A DNA stretch of 64,000 nt from CAXBBB01 sp963841855 (GTDB lineage Bacteria; Bacteroidota; Rhodothermia; Rhodothermales; BA12). Position 1 is the stretch's first letter, and every line of letters begins with the position of its first letter. Made by a program: the position numbers and the translations under genes. The notes under the pieces were generated by a model, which was not told the DNA's origin, made no database searches, and worked only from the letters and a program-made list of their open reading frames with translations. This document shows positions 26,104 to 34,144 of this stretch, piece after piece. The stretch is taken from assembly GCA_963841855.1 (NCBI GenBank), contig CAWJEJ010000004.1:310001-374000 (forward strand). The letters run 5' to 3'.

Positions 26104-27258
26104 AAAGACGATCTGCGCCTGGAGCACGATCAAGTGCTGATCCGCCAAACCGGTAGCTGAGGGCAGGCCGTTGGTGTACGCCAGCGTGATGCGCTCCTGC
26201 CGGTAGCTCTTGCCCCGCCGCGCGCTCGGGCTGAAGCTCGCCCCTAGTGTCATGTACACATCGTCGCTGCCCAGTTCGTCGTAAAACGTCTCGTAGCGCG
26301 CGAACGCCTCGCTGCCTGGAACGAGCCGAACGGCTCCGAACGCCGACCAGCCCCACGCCGTCCGCGCATCGACCGGCCCCGTCTTCTCGTAGTTGATCGC
26401 GAGTACGTCGAGCTTACCCCTCACCGCCTCGCTGCCCGGATTGGCGCCCCAGTACGCGTGCCCCGAGTAGCTGACGTAGCGGCGCCCGATGTCGCTGCCG
26501 TCGGCGTTGGTGATGTCGGGCGCGGCGGTGTTGTCGCTGCGCGATCCATTGTAGCCCACGAACCCGCCCACGTCGAGCGGCGTCCCCCTGACCGGCTCGT
26601 AACTGCCGTACGCGCTCACTGCCAGAGCCTGCTGGTCCGTTCCGCGCGTGGCGTTGAGGCCGCTGATGCCTTCGCGGAAGTTGCTGTTCGTGCGCGAAAA
26701 CGAGTCGTTGCCGTTGTGAACGAAGAGGTCGAAGACGGCGTCGTCGGTCTGGTAGCGTGCGTCCAGCCCGAAGTTGCGACCAACCGATCCGATCGTCTTC
26801 TTCGCCCACAGCTCGGCGATGGCGGCCCGCTCGATGCCGTCGATGCGCGTGTGCGAGGTGAAGATGTACGAGCGGGGCTGCGCGCCTGCCAGGTATCCCA
26901 TCCGCAGCCGAACGCGCGGGGACGCCTGGTAGAACGCGTAGAGGTCCACGCTGGAGAGCGTGCCGCTGCCTACGTCGATATCGTAGTGCGCGCCGAACGT
27001 GGACTGAAACGTGGCCGTGGCGCGCAGGCGGGCGCGGCGCAGCCCAAAACCGTAGCGCAGCAGATCGCCATTGCCCGTTTCGAAGCCGACCGACGCACGG
27101 GGCTGGAGCGTGCCCGTCAGCACGAGGCTTACGTCCGATCCGCTCGACTGCACGAAGCGCGGCTCTTCTTGGGCCAACGCTGGAATGGCGGCTATCCACG
27201 CGGCGGCGCAGCAGAGAGTCCAGAGGGCGTAGCGGTAGAGCGGCGTGCGTTCAGGCAT
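26101..27258 (-). CDS. Outer-membrane porin (OprO/OprP-like), paralogue 1
   Basis: 385 residues. Signal peptide ALWTLCCAAAWIAAIPALAQ, then barrel strands closely parallel to those of the gene downstream: RRARLRATATF, YDIDVGSGTLSSVDLYAFYQ, RNFGLDARYQTDDAVFDLF, YVSYSGHAYWGANPGSEAVR and the C-terminal QHLIVLQAQIVF. Order and spacing of these blocks are the same in both, so they are a tandem duplication that has diverged. A GATCTTGG box about 35 bp upstream is a candidate -7 element. Confidence 0.82.
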   Translation of the reverse strand: MPERTPLYRYALWTLCCAAAWIAAIPALAQEEPRFVQSSGSDVSLVLTGTLQPRASVGFETGNGDLLRYGFGLRRARLRATATFQSTFGAHYDIDVGSGTLSSVDLYAFYQASPRVRLRMGYLAGAQPRSYIFTSHTRIDGIERAAIAELWAKKTIGSVGRNFGLDARYQTDDAVFDLFVHNGNDSFSRTNSNFREGISGLNATRGTDQQALAVSAYGSYEPVRGTPLDVGGFVGYNGSRSDNTAAPDITNADGSDIGRRYVSYSGHAYWGANPGSEAVRGKLDVLAINYEKTGPVDARTAWGWSAFGAVRLVPGSEAFARYETFYDELGSDDVYMTLGASFSPSARRGKSYRQERITLAYTNGLPSATGLADQHLIVLQAQIVF

Positions 27259-27422
27259 ATCGAGTCGGTAAAGGGGAGTGCGCTAGACCCGCCAAGATCG
27301 CCCTCGCTTTCACCTATCTCCGAAGATCGTCGCCGAATACGGCTTCACACAGCGTGCCGGACGTGTAACTCTAAGGCGCCGAAGCTGCCAACGTAGACAG
27401 CCGGAGCACTCACCGGCACACG

Positions 27423-27710
27423 TCAATAGTGATAGCGCGCCTGTACGAACGTGATGCTATCTGATTGGACGACGTAGACCAATCTGTGCTCACGGTCGAT
27501 GCGGCGCGACCAGACAGCCCCACTTTGGTGACGTAGAGGCTCCGGCTTTCCGATTCCGCGAAAAGGATCTCGTATGACAGCATCCATCAGGCCGAGCAGA
27601 CGCAGCGCCTTCTTCCTGTCGGTCTGAATCCACCAGCGCAAGTCCTCTCGAAGCGAAGAGTCCAGTAAAATAGAGCGTCCTTTATTCTCCTTGCTCACCT
27701 GACACCTCAC
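27423..27710 (-). CDS. yoeB: YoeB/Txe-family mRNA interferase toxin
   Basis: 95 residues if the GTG at 27710 is used; another in-frame GTG at 27698 (VSKENKGRS) is possible. Core segments LREDLRWWIQTDRKKALRLL, PLRHQSGAVWSRRIDREHRL and the terminal VQARYHY are those of the RelE-fold YoeB/Txe toxins, which cleave mRNA in the ribosome A site; the His-Tyr near the end is functionally important in E. coli YoeB. It overlaps yefM by 29 bp. Local base composition is less GC-rich than in neighbours, consistent with horizontal acquisition. Confidence 0.9.
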   Translation of the reverse strand: MRCQVSKENKGRSILLDSSLREDLRWWIQTDRKKALRLLGLMDAVIRDPFRGIGKPEPLRHQSGAVWSRRIDREHRLVYVVQSDSITFVQARYHY

Positions 27711-27972
27711 GGCGAAGGGTAACTAAATCGACGCTCTGCCCCTTGCCCTGGAGCGCGCGCTCGATCGACGCCGTCAGCCTAATGGCGTTGCGGGGAGATC
27801 CAAAGAGATATGCGGTCTCATTGAGGCTTGCCAGTTCAGAGGCTGAGATCAATGCTACGTCTTCCTTACCTCGCCGGTGAAGTACGACAGGCTCACAATC
27901 ATCGACGGCTCGGTCCCACAGGGCTGCGAGATTGGCGCGGGCTTCGGTGTAGGAGACGGACTTGTTGGCCAT
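27682..27972 (-). CDS. yefM: YefM/Phd-family antitoxin
   Basis: 96 residues starting MANKSVSYTEARANLAALWD, the Phd/YefM fold signature, followed by DDCEPVVLHRRGKEDVALIS and SELASLNETAYLFGSP, typical of YefM. The C-terminal tail (from ~60) should wrap the YoeB toxin. It is the first gene of the two-gene operon, and two TGTACA hexamers, the motif bound by YefM in E. coli, lie just upstream of its ATG. Confidence 0.92.
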   Translation of the reverse strand: MANKSVSYTEARANLAALWDRAVDDCEPVVLHRRGKEDVALISASELASLNETAYLFGSPRNAIRLTASIERALQGKGQSVDLVTLRREVSGEQGE

Positions 27973-27988
27973 AGCGGTACGTGGTTTC

Positions 27989-28002
27989 TGTACATCTGTA
28001 CA
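27989..28002. promoter_or_regulatory. yefM-yoeB operator: two TGTACA palindromes
   Basis: TGTACATCTGTACA contains two copies of the palindromic hexamer TGTACA, 8 bp apart centre to centre, 17-30 bp upstream of the yefM start. TGTACA is the core of the operator repeats recognised by E. coli YefM-YoeB; here the match is exact. Confidence 0.7.
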
Positions 28003-28125
28003 CGAGGCCGAATCACTCGTTCCTCATCCGGCCTGACCCTTTTTCGCACACCAAAGCGAGAACGCGCGCCCCGCTGCATCGTACGGTCCGGCTTGCCTCT
28101 CCACCCGACCGCAGTACCCCGCGCC

Positions 28126-29868
28126 GTGCAGCCCGTGCCTCCCGACCTCCCCGGAATCCGACAGCATCCCAGCTTTCAGTTCCGAGCCGGACAGGAGGTG
28201 TTTCTGAGCAAACTCGCCGACGCATTCGAGCGGGGCGAGACGAGTCACCTGGGCGTCTTCGTGCCCGGCTACGGCAAGACGATCACGGCTCTGGCCTCGT
28301 TCGTGATCGCGCGGGCGATGGGCGTCGCCGACCGGCTGGTCGTGTTCGTGCCGCGTGGCAACCTGCGCGATCAGTACGCCGATACCGAAGAGTTGACGCG
28401 CGTGTTCGAGTGGCTGGGTGCCGGATCGTTCTCATACTGCGTGGCCGACTCCGACGCGGTCTTTCTCAAGAACCTGCGGACGCAAATCATCGTCACGACG
28501 TACCAGTACGCGAGCGGAAAAGGCGGCCGCAAAGCGCTCGAACGGTTCTGCGCCCAGGCGCGCTGCCTGTTCGTGTTCGATGAAGTCCACCACTTGAGCG
28601 AGGACGGCACGTGGGCCCAAGCGCTGGGCACGCTCGACTGCGCGGCCAGCGTCTCGCTCAGTGGGACGCCGATGCGGTCAGACAACAAGACGCTGTTCGG
28701 CGTGCCGTTCGAGATGCGCGAGGACGGCGAGCAGTACTACGTCGCCCTCCACGAAGTGACGCTGCGCGACGCCCACGCCGAGGGGGCGATCTTGAAGCAG
28801 GTGGCGGCGCACGTGGTCGACTACCGCCTCAAGATGGTAAGAGGCGATACCGGCGAGGAGGTCGAGTTCTCGCTGGCCGGACTGCGCGAGTTCGGCGCGT
28901 CGAGCAAGGAGATCGACACCTATCTGGCGCGCCGCAGGATGCGGTTTCACGACGTGTACCTCGAAACGCTGCTCGACCCGGCGTTCGACCGGTTCGCCGA
29001 AAAGCGCCAGGCACTGGACGAAGAAGCCAAGGCCATCGGCATGCCCCGCTCGATCCTGTCGGATCACCAGATGCTCGTCATCGCGATGAGCAACCGCCAC
29101 GCCGCCGCCATCCTCGCGTTCGTCCGCGCGCGCTACCCGCACTATCGCAGCGCGCGCATCGGCCAAGACTTGCCCGCGCGTGACTGCCGCCGCGACCTGG
29201 ACGCCTTTCGCAGCGGCGACCTGGACGTGATGGTGCAGGTCGACATGATCGGCGAGGGGACGGACATCAAGCCGATCAGCATCATCGTCAAGGCGGATCT
29301 GGTGCGCGCCTATTCCAAGACGCTCCAACAGGTCTTCCGTGGGATGCGCTTCTTTCCCGCATGGAGCGAGGACGCAAACGTGTGCGACATCTACACCGCC
29401 AACGACTCGGACGTGGTCGACGTGCTCGACTGGATCACGTCCGAAGAGCAGATCGGCATTAAGATCAAGCACAAGAAGTCGGGCCGCGAAGGTGTCAGCC
29501 CCACCAAGGAGGGCACGCACAGCCACTGGGAGTTGGCGAGCGTCGAGCAGTCGGGCCGTAAGTCACACGCGCTGTCGATGGAGGACTCGGCGGGCTCACA
29601 CGACCGCGTGCTCAGGATGCGCGAGATGCCCAGAGCGGGCGTCGTCGATGTGGCCGCGCGCGAGAAGTCGCTGCGCCGCGCCTGCTCCGACCTGGCGACC
29701 GAACTCTACCACACGCTCCAGTCGACCGGGAGGCCAGCCGACATCCGCGAGATTCATAGCGCGGCCAAGAAGTACGTCGGCTCGGCGCAGGGTAAGCTGA
29801 GCCTACCCGAGTTGGAGCAGAAGCAGCGGTGGTTGCGGCGGTGCCTGCAGATGCGGCGGCTGGCCTAG
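28126..29868 (+). CDS. SF2 DEAH-type helicase, stand-alone
   Basis: About 580 residues. No ATG occurs in this frame before the helicase core, so the start must be non-ATG; GTG at 28126 (or 28135) places the protein just ahead of the conserved FQFRAGQEVFLSKL region. Helicase motifs: PGYGKT (Walker A, ~47-52), VFVPRGNLRDQY (Ia), VTTYQYAS, FDEVHHL (motif II, ~152), SLSGTPMR (III), MVQVDMIGEGTDI (V) and QVFRGMR (VI, ~401). The last ~150 residues contain no recognised nuclease. The core resembles the ResIII/UvrB-like helicases of restriction and phage-defence loci, but no partner gene lies beside it except the divergent yefM-yoeB. Confidence 0.78.
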   Translation: MQPVPPDLPGIRQHPSFQFRAGQEVFLSKLADAFERGETSHLGVFVPGYGKTITALASFVIARAMGVADRLVVFVPRGNLRDQYADTEELTRVFEWLGAGSFSYCVADSDAVFLKNLRTQIIVTTYQYASGKGGRKALERFCAQARCLFVFDEVHHLSEDGTWAQALGTLDCAASVSLSGTPMRSDNKTLFGVPFEMREDGEQYYVALHEVTLRDAHAEGAILKQVAAHVVDYRLKMVRGDTGEEVEFSLAGLREFGASSKEIDTYLARRRMRFHDVYLETLLDPAFDRFAEKRQALDEEAKAIGMPRSILSDHQMLVIAMSNRHAAAILAFVRARYPHYRSARIGQDLPARDCRRDLDAFRSGDLDVMVQVDMIGEGTDIKPISIIVKADLVRAYSKTLQQVFRGMRFFPAWSEDANVCDIYTANDSDVVDVLDWITSEEQIGIKIKHKKSGREGVSPTKEGTHSHWELASVEQSGRKSHALSMEDSAGSHDRVLRMREMPRAGVVDVAAREKSLRRACSDLATELYHTLQSTGRPADIREIHSAAKKYVGSAQGKLSLPELEQKQRWLRRCLQMRRLA

Positions 29869-29913
29869 CGGAGGACTGGGCAGACCGGCGGCTAACGCGG
29901 ACTCCTCACCTGC

Positions 29914-29990
29914 TATCGCGAGGAGCGAAGCGACGTGGCGATCTCCGTGCTATCGGCAAACTCTGGAGATCGCTGCGCTGCGCTCGCGAT
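29914..29990. repeat. Imperfect inverted repeat in the gap after the helicase gene
   Basis: A left arm beginning TATCGCGAGGAGCGAAGCGA and ending GGCGATCTCC faces a right arm beginning GGAGATCGCTGCGCTGCGCT and ending CGCGATGA. The wording is that of the widespread TCGCGAGGAGCGAAGC intergenic repeats also seen near 21450. The gap 29869-30077 has no other feature. Confidence 0.55.
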
Positions 29991-30077
29991 GACGGTTGGA
30001 GGGTTGGGCAGCACGTCGTCTGGTTTCGGCTCAGCTCGCTGCCTTCGCCGTGTAGTCTCAGCGTCAGCGCAATCGGC

Positions 30078-30605
30078 TCAGCCCAACTCGCGTTGGCCCA
30101 GCTGCTCCTCGCGGCCCAGATCGGGCGTATCGCCCGTCACCATGCCCTTAGCGATTTCGAACAGGGTGACGACGCGGTTGTGCTTGGCTTTCATGTAGTG
30201 GACGGTCTGCGCGTCGACGTAGATCAGGGCGAAGCGCGGGTCGTCGGGGCCGCCGTTGCGATCGCCCCCTTCGTCCTCGAACCACGCCTTCCAGTCGGGC
30301 TTGTAGAGTTCGTGGATCTTGGCGCGGTCCTGCGAGATCGTCGCCTTGCCGCTGACCGACACCCACTCCTTGGTGCCGTCGTTGTAGTAACCCAGCGAGA
30401 CGTTCGGGTCCTGCTTTACCTCGTCGACTTTGTGCGTCTCGACGCTCGTCACGAACCAGAGATCGGCGTCGTCCTCCTGCTGCTGCGTGTCCATCGGGCG
30501 CGTGACGAGTGACCCGTCTGGGCGGCGCGTAGTCATCATCGCGATTTCGATGCCTTCGATCAGGTCGTAGAGTTCGGCTAGTTTCTTTTCTGTTGGCACT
30601 GACAT
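30078..30605 (-). CDS. General stress protein 26-like pyridoxamine-5'-phosphate-oxidase-fold protein
   Basis: 175 residues of the split-barrel FMN-binding fold. Segments typical of the general-stress-protein-26 group: IAMMTTRRPDGSLVTRPMD, DLWFVTSVETHKVDEVKQDP, NVSLGYYNDGTKEWVSVSG and RFALIYVDAQTVHYM. These proteins bind flavins but usually lack pyridoxamine oxidase activity; a stress role is known only for some relatives. It is a single-gene unit with no linked partner. Confidence 0.85.
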   Translation of the reverse strand: MSVPTEKKLAELYDLIEGIEIAMMTTRRPDGSLVTRPMDTQQQEDDADLWFVTSVETHKVDEVKQDPNVSLGYYNDGTKEWVSVSGKATISQDRAKIHELYKPDWKAWFEDEGGDRNGGPDDPRFALIYVDAQTVHYMKAKHNRVVTLFEIAKGMVTGDTPDLGREEQLGQRELG

Positions 30606-31158
30606 AGATGTCGGAAGGTTGGTGTGTATCGTTGCGCTACCCGGCGTACGTCGTACGGATTCGGTTGCCGAACGGTAAGACGACTATTTCCAAACAGCCC
30701 TCTGTTCCGGCACGTTTTGCCTCTGATACTGGGCGCGACCGGACGATTTATCCGTCTGACTCTTCCTCGCTGACGCCTATTGCCCCAAGTCGCCTTGGGC
30801 ATGCAGGTTGCCCCATCTGTTTTCACGTTCGCGCACGGATTCCGCCTGACATTCCTCCCCGTCAGACGAAATCCAATCGCGAAACATTGGGATTGAGAGT
30901 GTTTGGGGAAAAACTCTCGATGGTGGTGTGACTCGGCCCGCCCCGCTTCGACTAGTTCGGAGTGGGGCGTCGTCGTTTCAGTCGGTTGCTGGCATCCCGC
31001 ATGAGCAGGCAGCGGAGCATCGGATACGGCGTGTACTGGCGCTGTGCGACGAAAGTGCACGCTTCCGCGACGCCTGTGCAAACTGCGGAGGGTGCGGATG
31101 GGATAGTCTGAAAACGTCGTCTTCGGTCGAAGTTTTCTCGCCTAAACCCATCACTCCT
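30606..31158. other. 553-bp gene-free region upstream of the T9SS cargo gene
   Basis: No gene is supported. A CGTACGTCGTACG palindrome (about 30647-30659) lies near the start of the flavin-fold gene and could be an operator. Near 31110-31140 a small hairpin (CTTCG-GT-CGAAG with AAAAC/TTTTC flanks) lies in the leader of the downstream gene. The frame of the downstream gene is open upstream to 30928, but that part has no signal peptide or recognisable domain. Confidence 0.3.
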
Positions 31159-33441
31159 ATGCGCCCCGCCGCTCTTCTCCTCCACGCCGCCCGCTCGGTT
31201 TTCTTCGTCCTCTTGGGCTTGTGCGCCGCAGCGCCTGCACTCGGGCAGCAGACGTTCACCGTCACCACCAACGCCGATGCCGGGGCCGGCTCGCTGCGCG
31301 CCGCTATCGAGGCGGCCAACGCCACGTCCGAGCGCGACTCGATCGCGTTCGCCATCGGCGGCGGCGGCAGCTACCAGGTCATCGCACTCGAAAGCGCGCT
31401 CACTGCGACGGCACCGGTCGCGCTCGATGGCGACTCGCAAGCGTGCGACCGCACCCAAGGGCTGTGCGTCCGCCTCGACGGAGCCGCCTACGACGACGCG
31501 CCCGGCATCCGGCTGCGCCCCAACGCGAGCGGCAGCCGCGTGAGCAACCTCGTCTTTACCCGGTTCAGCCCCAACGTTCCAGACGGCTTCGGCGCGCTCA
31601 GCGTCATCTCGAGCCGCAACGTCGTCACGGGCAATCACTTCGGCGTTGACCGCACCGGCCTGGTCACCGACCCCGACGGCGCCCCCGGAAACGCCGACGA
31701 CCTGGCCAACGGCTACGCCATCCTCGTGGCCAGCGACAGCCTCGACGGAATGCCGACCGTTGCCATGGACAACCGCATCGGAGGCGTCGGCGTCGGCAAT
31801 GTGGTCGCAGCGAGAGACTCGACGCATTCGAGCATTGTCTTGCGCGGTTCGGGCGCGAGCGGAACGATCGTATCGGGCAACTTTATCGGCGTCGGGCCAG
31901 ACGGAGCGACGCTGCTGGGGGCGGGCCTGTTCGGTCTCCGGCTGACCGACAGCACGCACACCAACGTGATCGGTGGAGACAGCCGCGAAGCGGGCAACCT
32001 CTTGATCGGGGCGAAAAGCACCGGCCTCGGGCTATTCAACTCGAACAACAACACCATCTCGCACAACGTGGCCTCGGGCAATCCGGGCGGCGGGATGCAG
32101 CTTTCGGACGGGTCCGACCGCAACATCATTACGAATAACCGCATCGGCACGACGCCCGACGGCATGTCGGCGCTGCCCAACGGCACCATCGCCGGGCTGC
32201 CCGCCTTCGAGGGGCGGGGACTGCTGATCGAGAGCGGCAACGACAACCTCGTCAGGCGCAACGTGATCTCGGGCAACCTGCTGCTGGGCGTGCTCCTGGG
32301 CGGGCTGCGTCCCGGCGAGGTCCGAGACAACTCCATCGTCGACAACCTGATCGGCGTCGATGCGTCGGGCCAGGCCGCACTGCCCAACGGCATCCCCGGT
32401 GTACCGGATATCGGCTTCGGCGTCGTCTTTTTTGGGCAGGCCGCCACCGTCGTCGACAACGTCGTCGCTAAAAACACGATCAGCGGCAACACAACGTCGG
32501 GCGTGCTCTTCGACGGGCCGAACACGACGAACAACATCGTGGCCGAAAACAACATCGGTTCGTCCCAAGACGACGACGCCCTGCCCAACGGACAGGCGGG
32601 GGTGATCTTTCGCATCGGCGCGCACCACAACATCGTCGGCGGATCGGACGATGACTACAACGTCATCTTCCACAACCCCTTCGGCATCCTGCTGCTGCCT
32701 GGCACAGGCGTCGGCAACCGCATAGCCGGCAACGACATGGGGTCCGCCTCGTTCGACGTGGACCTGGGCGCTGACGGACCGACGGCTAACGACGCAGGCG
32801 ACGCCGACGACGGCCCCAACCGCTTGCAGAACTACGCCGAGGTCTCGTCCGTCGATGTCGACGGCGACGCGCTCACGGTGACGTTTCGCGTCGACACCGA
32901 TGCGGCCAACGCAGCCTACCCGCTGGCGCTGCATCTCTACTCGATCGAAACCGAAGACGACGCGCCGTTCCTGGCGTCCATGAGCACGACCGTGCCCTAC
33001 GAAGAAGGCGAAGCGGGCACGACGGTTACGCGGATGGTCACGCTGGACGAGGCGGATCAGGATTCGGATCTCACGTTTCGGCAGTTCCGGTTCGCCGTCG
33101 TCGACGCGGACGGCAACACGAGCGAGGTGAGCCTGGCACCGGTTGCCGTGGCGCTCGAAGAAGGCACCGATGCACCCACCCTGCTGGCCCTCGCGCCGAG
33201 CCGTCCCAACCCGTTCGCCGACGCCACCGAGATCGCCTACACGCTTCCCAGCGCCGGGCACGTGCGGCTGAGCGTCTACGACCTGCTGGGCCGCCAAATC
33301 GCCGTCCTCGTCGACGCGCCCCGGAGCGCCGGAGCGCACGTGGTCACGCTATCCGCCAACGGTTTGCCGAGCGGAGCCTACGTCTATCGCCTGATCACCG
33401 ACCAGGGCACCCGCACCCGCACCGTCGTGCTCGCGCGCTGA
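31159..33441 (+). CDS. Secreted right-handed beta-helix protein with T9SS type A sorting domain
   Basis: 760 residues. The start at 31159 gives a signal peptide (LLHAARSVFFVLLGLCAAAPALG). Then TFTVTTNADAGAGSLRAAIE opens a parallel beta-helix of the CSLREA/polymorphic outer membrane type with many NxI/V-G-N coils (VSGNFIGVG, ISHNVASGNPGGG, ISGNLLLGVLLGG). The C-terminal ~80 residues are a T9SS type A sorting domain: APSRPNPFADATEIAYTLP, VRLSVYDLLGRQIAVLV, LPSGAYVYRLIT. It should be secreted across the outer membrane by the type IX system and processed at that domain. Target of the helix unknown. A perfect inverted repeat follows about 90 bp after the stop. Confidence 0.9.
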   Translation: MRPAALLLHAARSVFFVLLGLCAAAPALGQQTFTVTTNADAGAGSLRAAIEAANATSERDSIAFAIGGGGSYQVIALESALTATAPVALDGDSQACDRTQGLCVRLDGAAYDDAPGIRLRPNASGSRVSNLVFTRFSPNVPDGFGALSVISSRNVVTGNHFGVDRTGLVTDPDGAPGNADDLANGYAILVASDSLDGMPTVAMDNRIGGVGVGNVVAARDSTHSSIVLRGSGASGTIVSGNFIGVGPDGATLLGAGLFGLRLTDSTHTNVIGGDSREAGNLLIGAKSTGLGLFNSNNNTISHNVASGNPGGGMQLSDGSDRNIITNNRIGTTPDGMSALPNGTIAGLPAFEGRGLLIESGNDNLVRRNVISGNLLLGVLLGGLRPGEVRDNSIVDNLIGVDASGQAALPNGIPGVPDIGFGVVFFGQAATVVDNVVAKNTISGNTTSGVLFDGPNTTNNIVAENNIGSSQDDDALPNGQAGVIFRIGAHHNIVGGSDDDYNVIFHNPFGILLLPGTGVGNRIAGNDMGSASFDVDLGADGPTANDAGDADDGPNRLQNYAEVSSVDVDGDALTVTFRVDTDAANAAYPLALHLYSIETEDDAPFLASMSTTVPYEEGEAGTTVTRMVTLDEADQDSDLTFRQFRFAVVDADGNTSEVSLAPVAVALEEGTDAPTLLALAPSRPNPFADATEIAYTLPSAGHVRLSVYDLLGRQIAVLVDAPRSAGAHVVTLSANGLPSGAYVYRLITDQGTRTRTVVLAR

Positions 33442-33527
33442 GGCTTCGGCCGCTGAGCCGCCGGTGCCGCGCTCGTTGGAGACGCGCCACCGGTGAGAGT
33501 GGATAAGGCACCGGGGCGCGACGTTTC

Positions 33528-33560
33528 AAACCTGACAGGTTTTCAAAACCTGTCAGGTTT
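33528..33560. repeat. Perfect 16-bp inverted repeat, possible bidirectional terminator
   Basis: AAACCTGACAGGTTTT at 33528-33543 is mirrored exactly at 33545-33560 with a single C between. Each arm itself contains the nested palindrome ACCTGACAGGT. It lies between the convergent T9SS cargo and folA genes; A and T runs at both ends would suit termination in either direction. The wording matches a common intergenic element in Bacteroidota and Chloroflexota genomes. Confidence 0.7.
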
Positions 33561-33610
33561 CGTCTTGAGCACTCTGAAGAAGTACGTGACAGGGCGAGCC
33601 TGCCGCCGTT

Positions 33611-34141
33611 CTAGCCCGTCCGTTCGTAGCGCACGAATCGAAACGCCGGTCGGCCATTCTCAGCCAGGTGCGCTTGGCTCCACGTCTCAGCGAAGGTCGA
33701 CCCAACCAGGTGACGAAACGGCGGAAAAAAGGCGTCGCCCTCGTGATCGCCGCCAACGAGCGTGAGTTCGAGCCGGTCGGCGCGCTCAATCGTCTGCGCG
33801 TAGACCTCGCCCCCGCCTGCGATCACGACGCGGTCCAGGTGTGCAAGCGCCGACAGCGCCGCGTCGATGCTCGGATAAACGGGCACGTCAGGCGAGCCGG
33901 ACATCGGCCCCCGGCGCGACAGAACGACCATCTCGCGACCGGGCAGCGGCCCGCCGAACTGCGCCAGAATGCTCTCGTACGTCTTGCGGCCAATGAGCAG
34001 CGTCTCGCCCAATGTCAGCCGCTTGAAGTGCCGGAGATCGCGCGGGATGTGCCACGGAAGCTGATCGCCCCGCCCGATGACGCGGCTGCGGGCCGACAGC
34101 GCGGCGACGAGGACGAGTTCAGGCGTGTTCGTGTAAGGCAT
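33611..34141 (-). CDS. folA: Dihydrofolate reductase
   Basis: 176 residues. Reduces dihydrofolate made by thymidylate synthase, whose gene lies 3 bp upstream on the same strand. Conserved parts: LVLVAALSARSRVIGRGDQLPWH, the catalytic acidic residue in PRDLRHFKRLT, LLIGRKTYESI, REMVVLSRRG and VIAGGGEVYAQTIERADRLE. Length is normal for the family. Confidence 0.95.
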   Translation of the reverse strand: MPYTNTPELVLVAALSARSRVIGRGDQLPWHIPRDLRHFKRLTLGETLLIGRKTYESILAQFGGPLPGREMVVLSRRGPMSGSPDVPVYPSIDAALSALAHLDRVVIAGGGEVYAQTIERADRLELTLVGGDHEGDAFFPPFRHLVGSTFAETWSQAHLAENGRPAFRFVRYERTG

Positions 34142-34144
34142 CGG

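Noticed and set aside
30608..30931. 107-codon ORF downstream of the flavin-fold gene start
   Set aside because: Poor composition, no homology recognised, and it occupies the promoter region of the divergent gene.
30928..31158. N-terminal extension of the T9SS cargo gene
   Set aside because: The frame is open but the signal peptide begins at 31159, and a secreted protein would not carry 77 residues in front of it.
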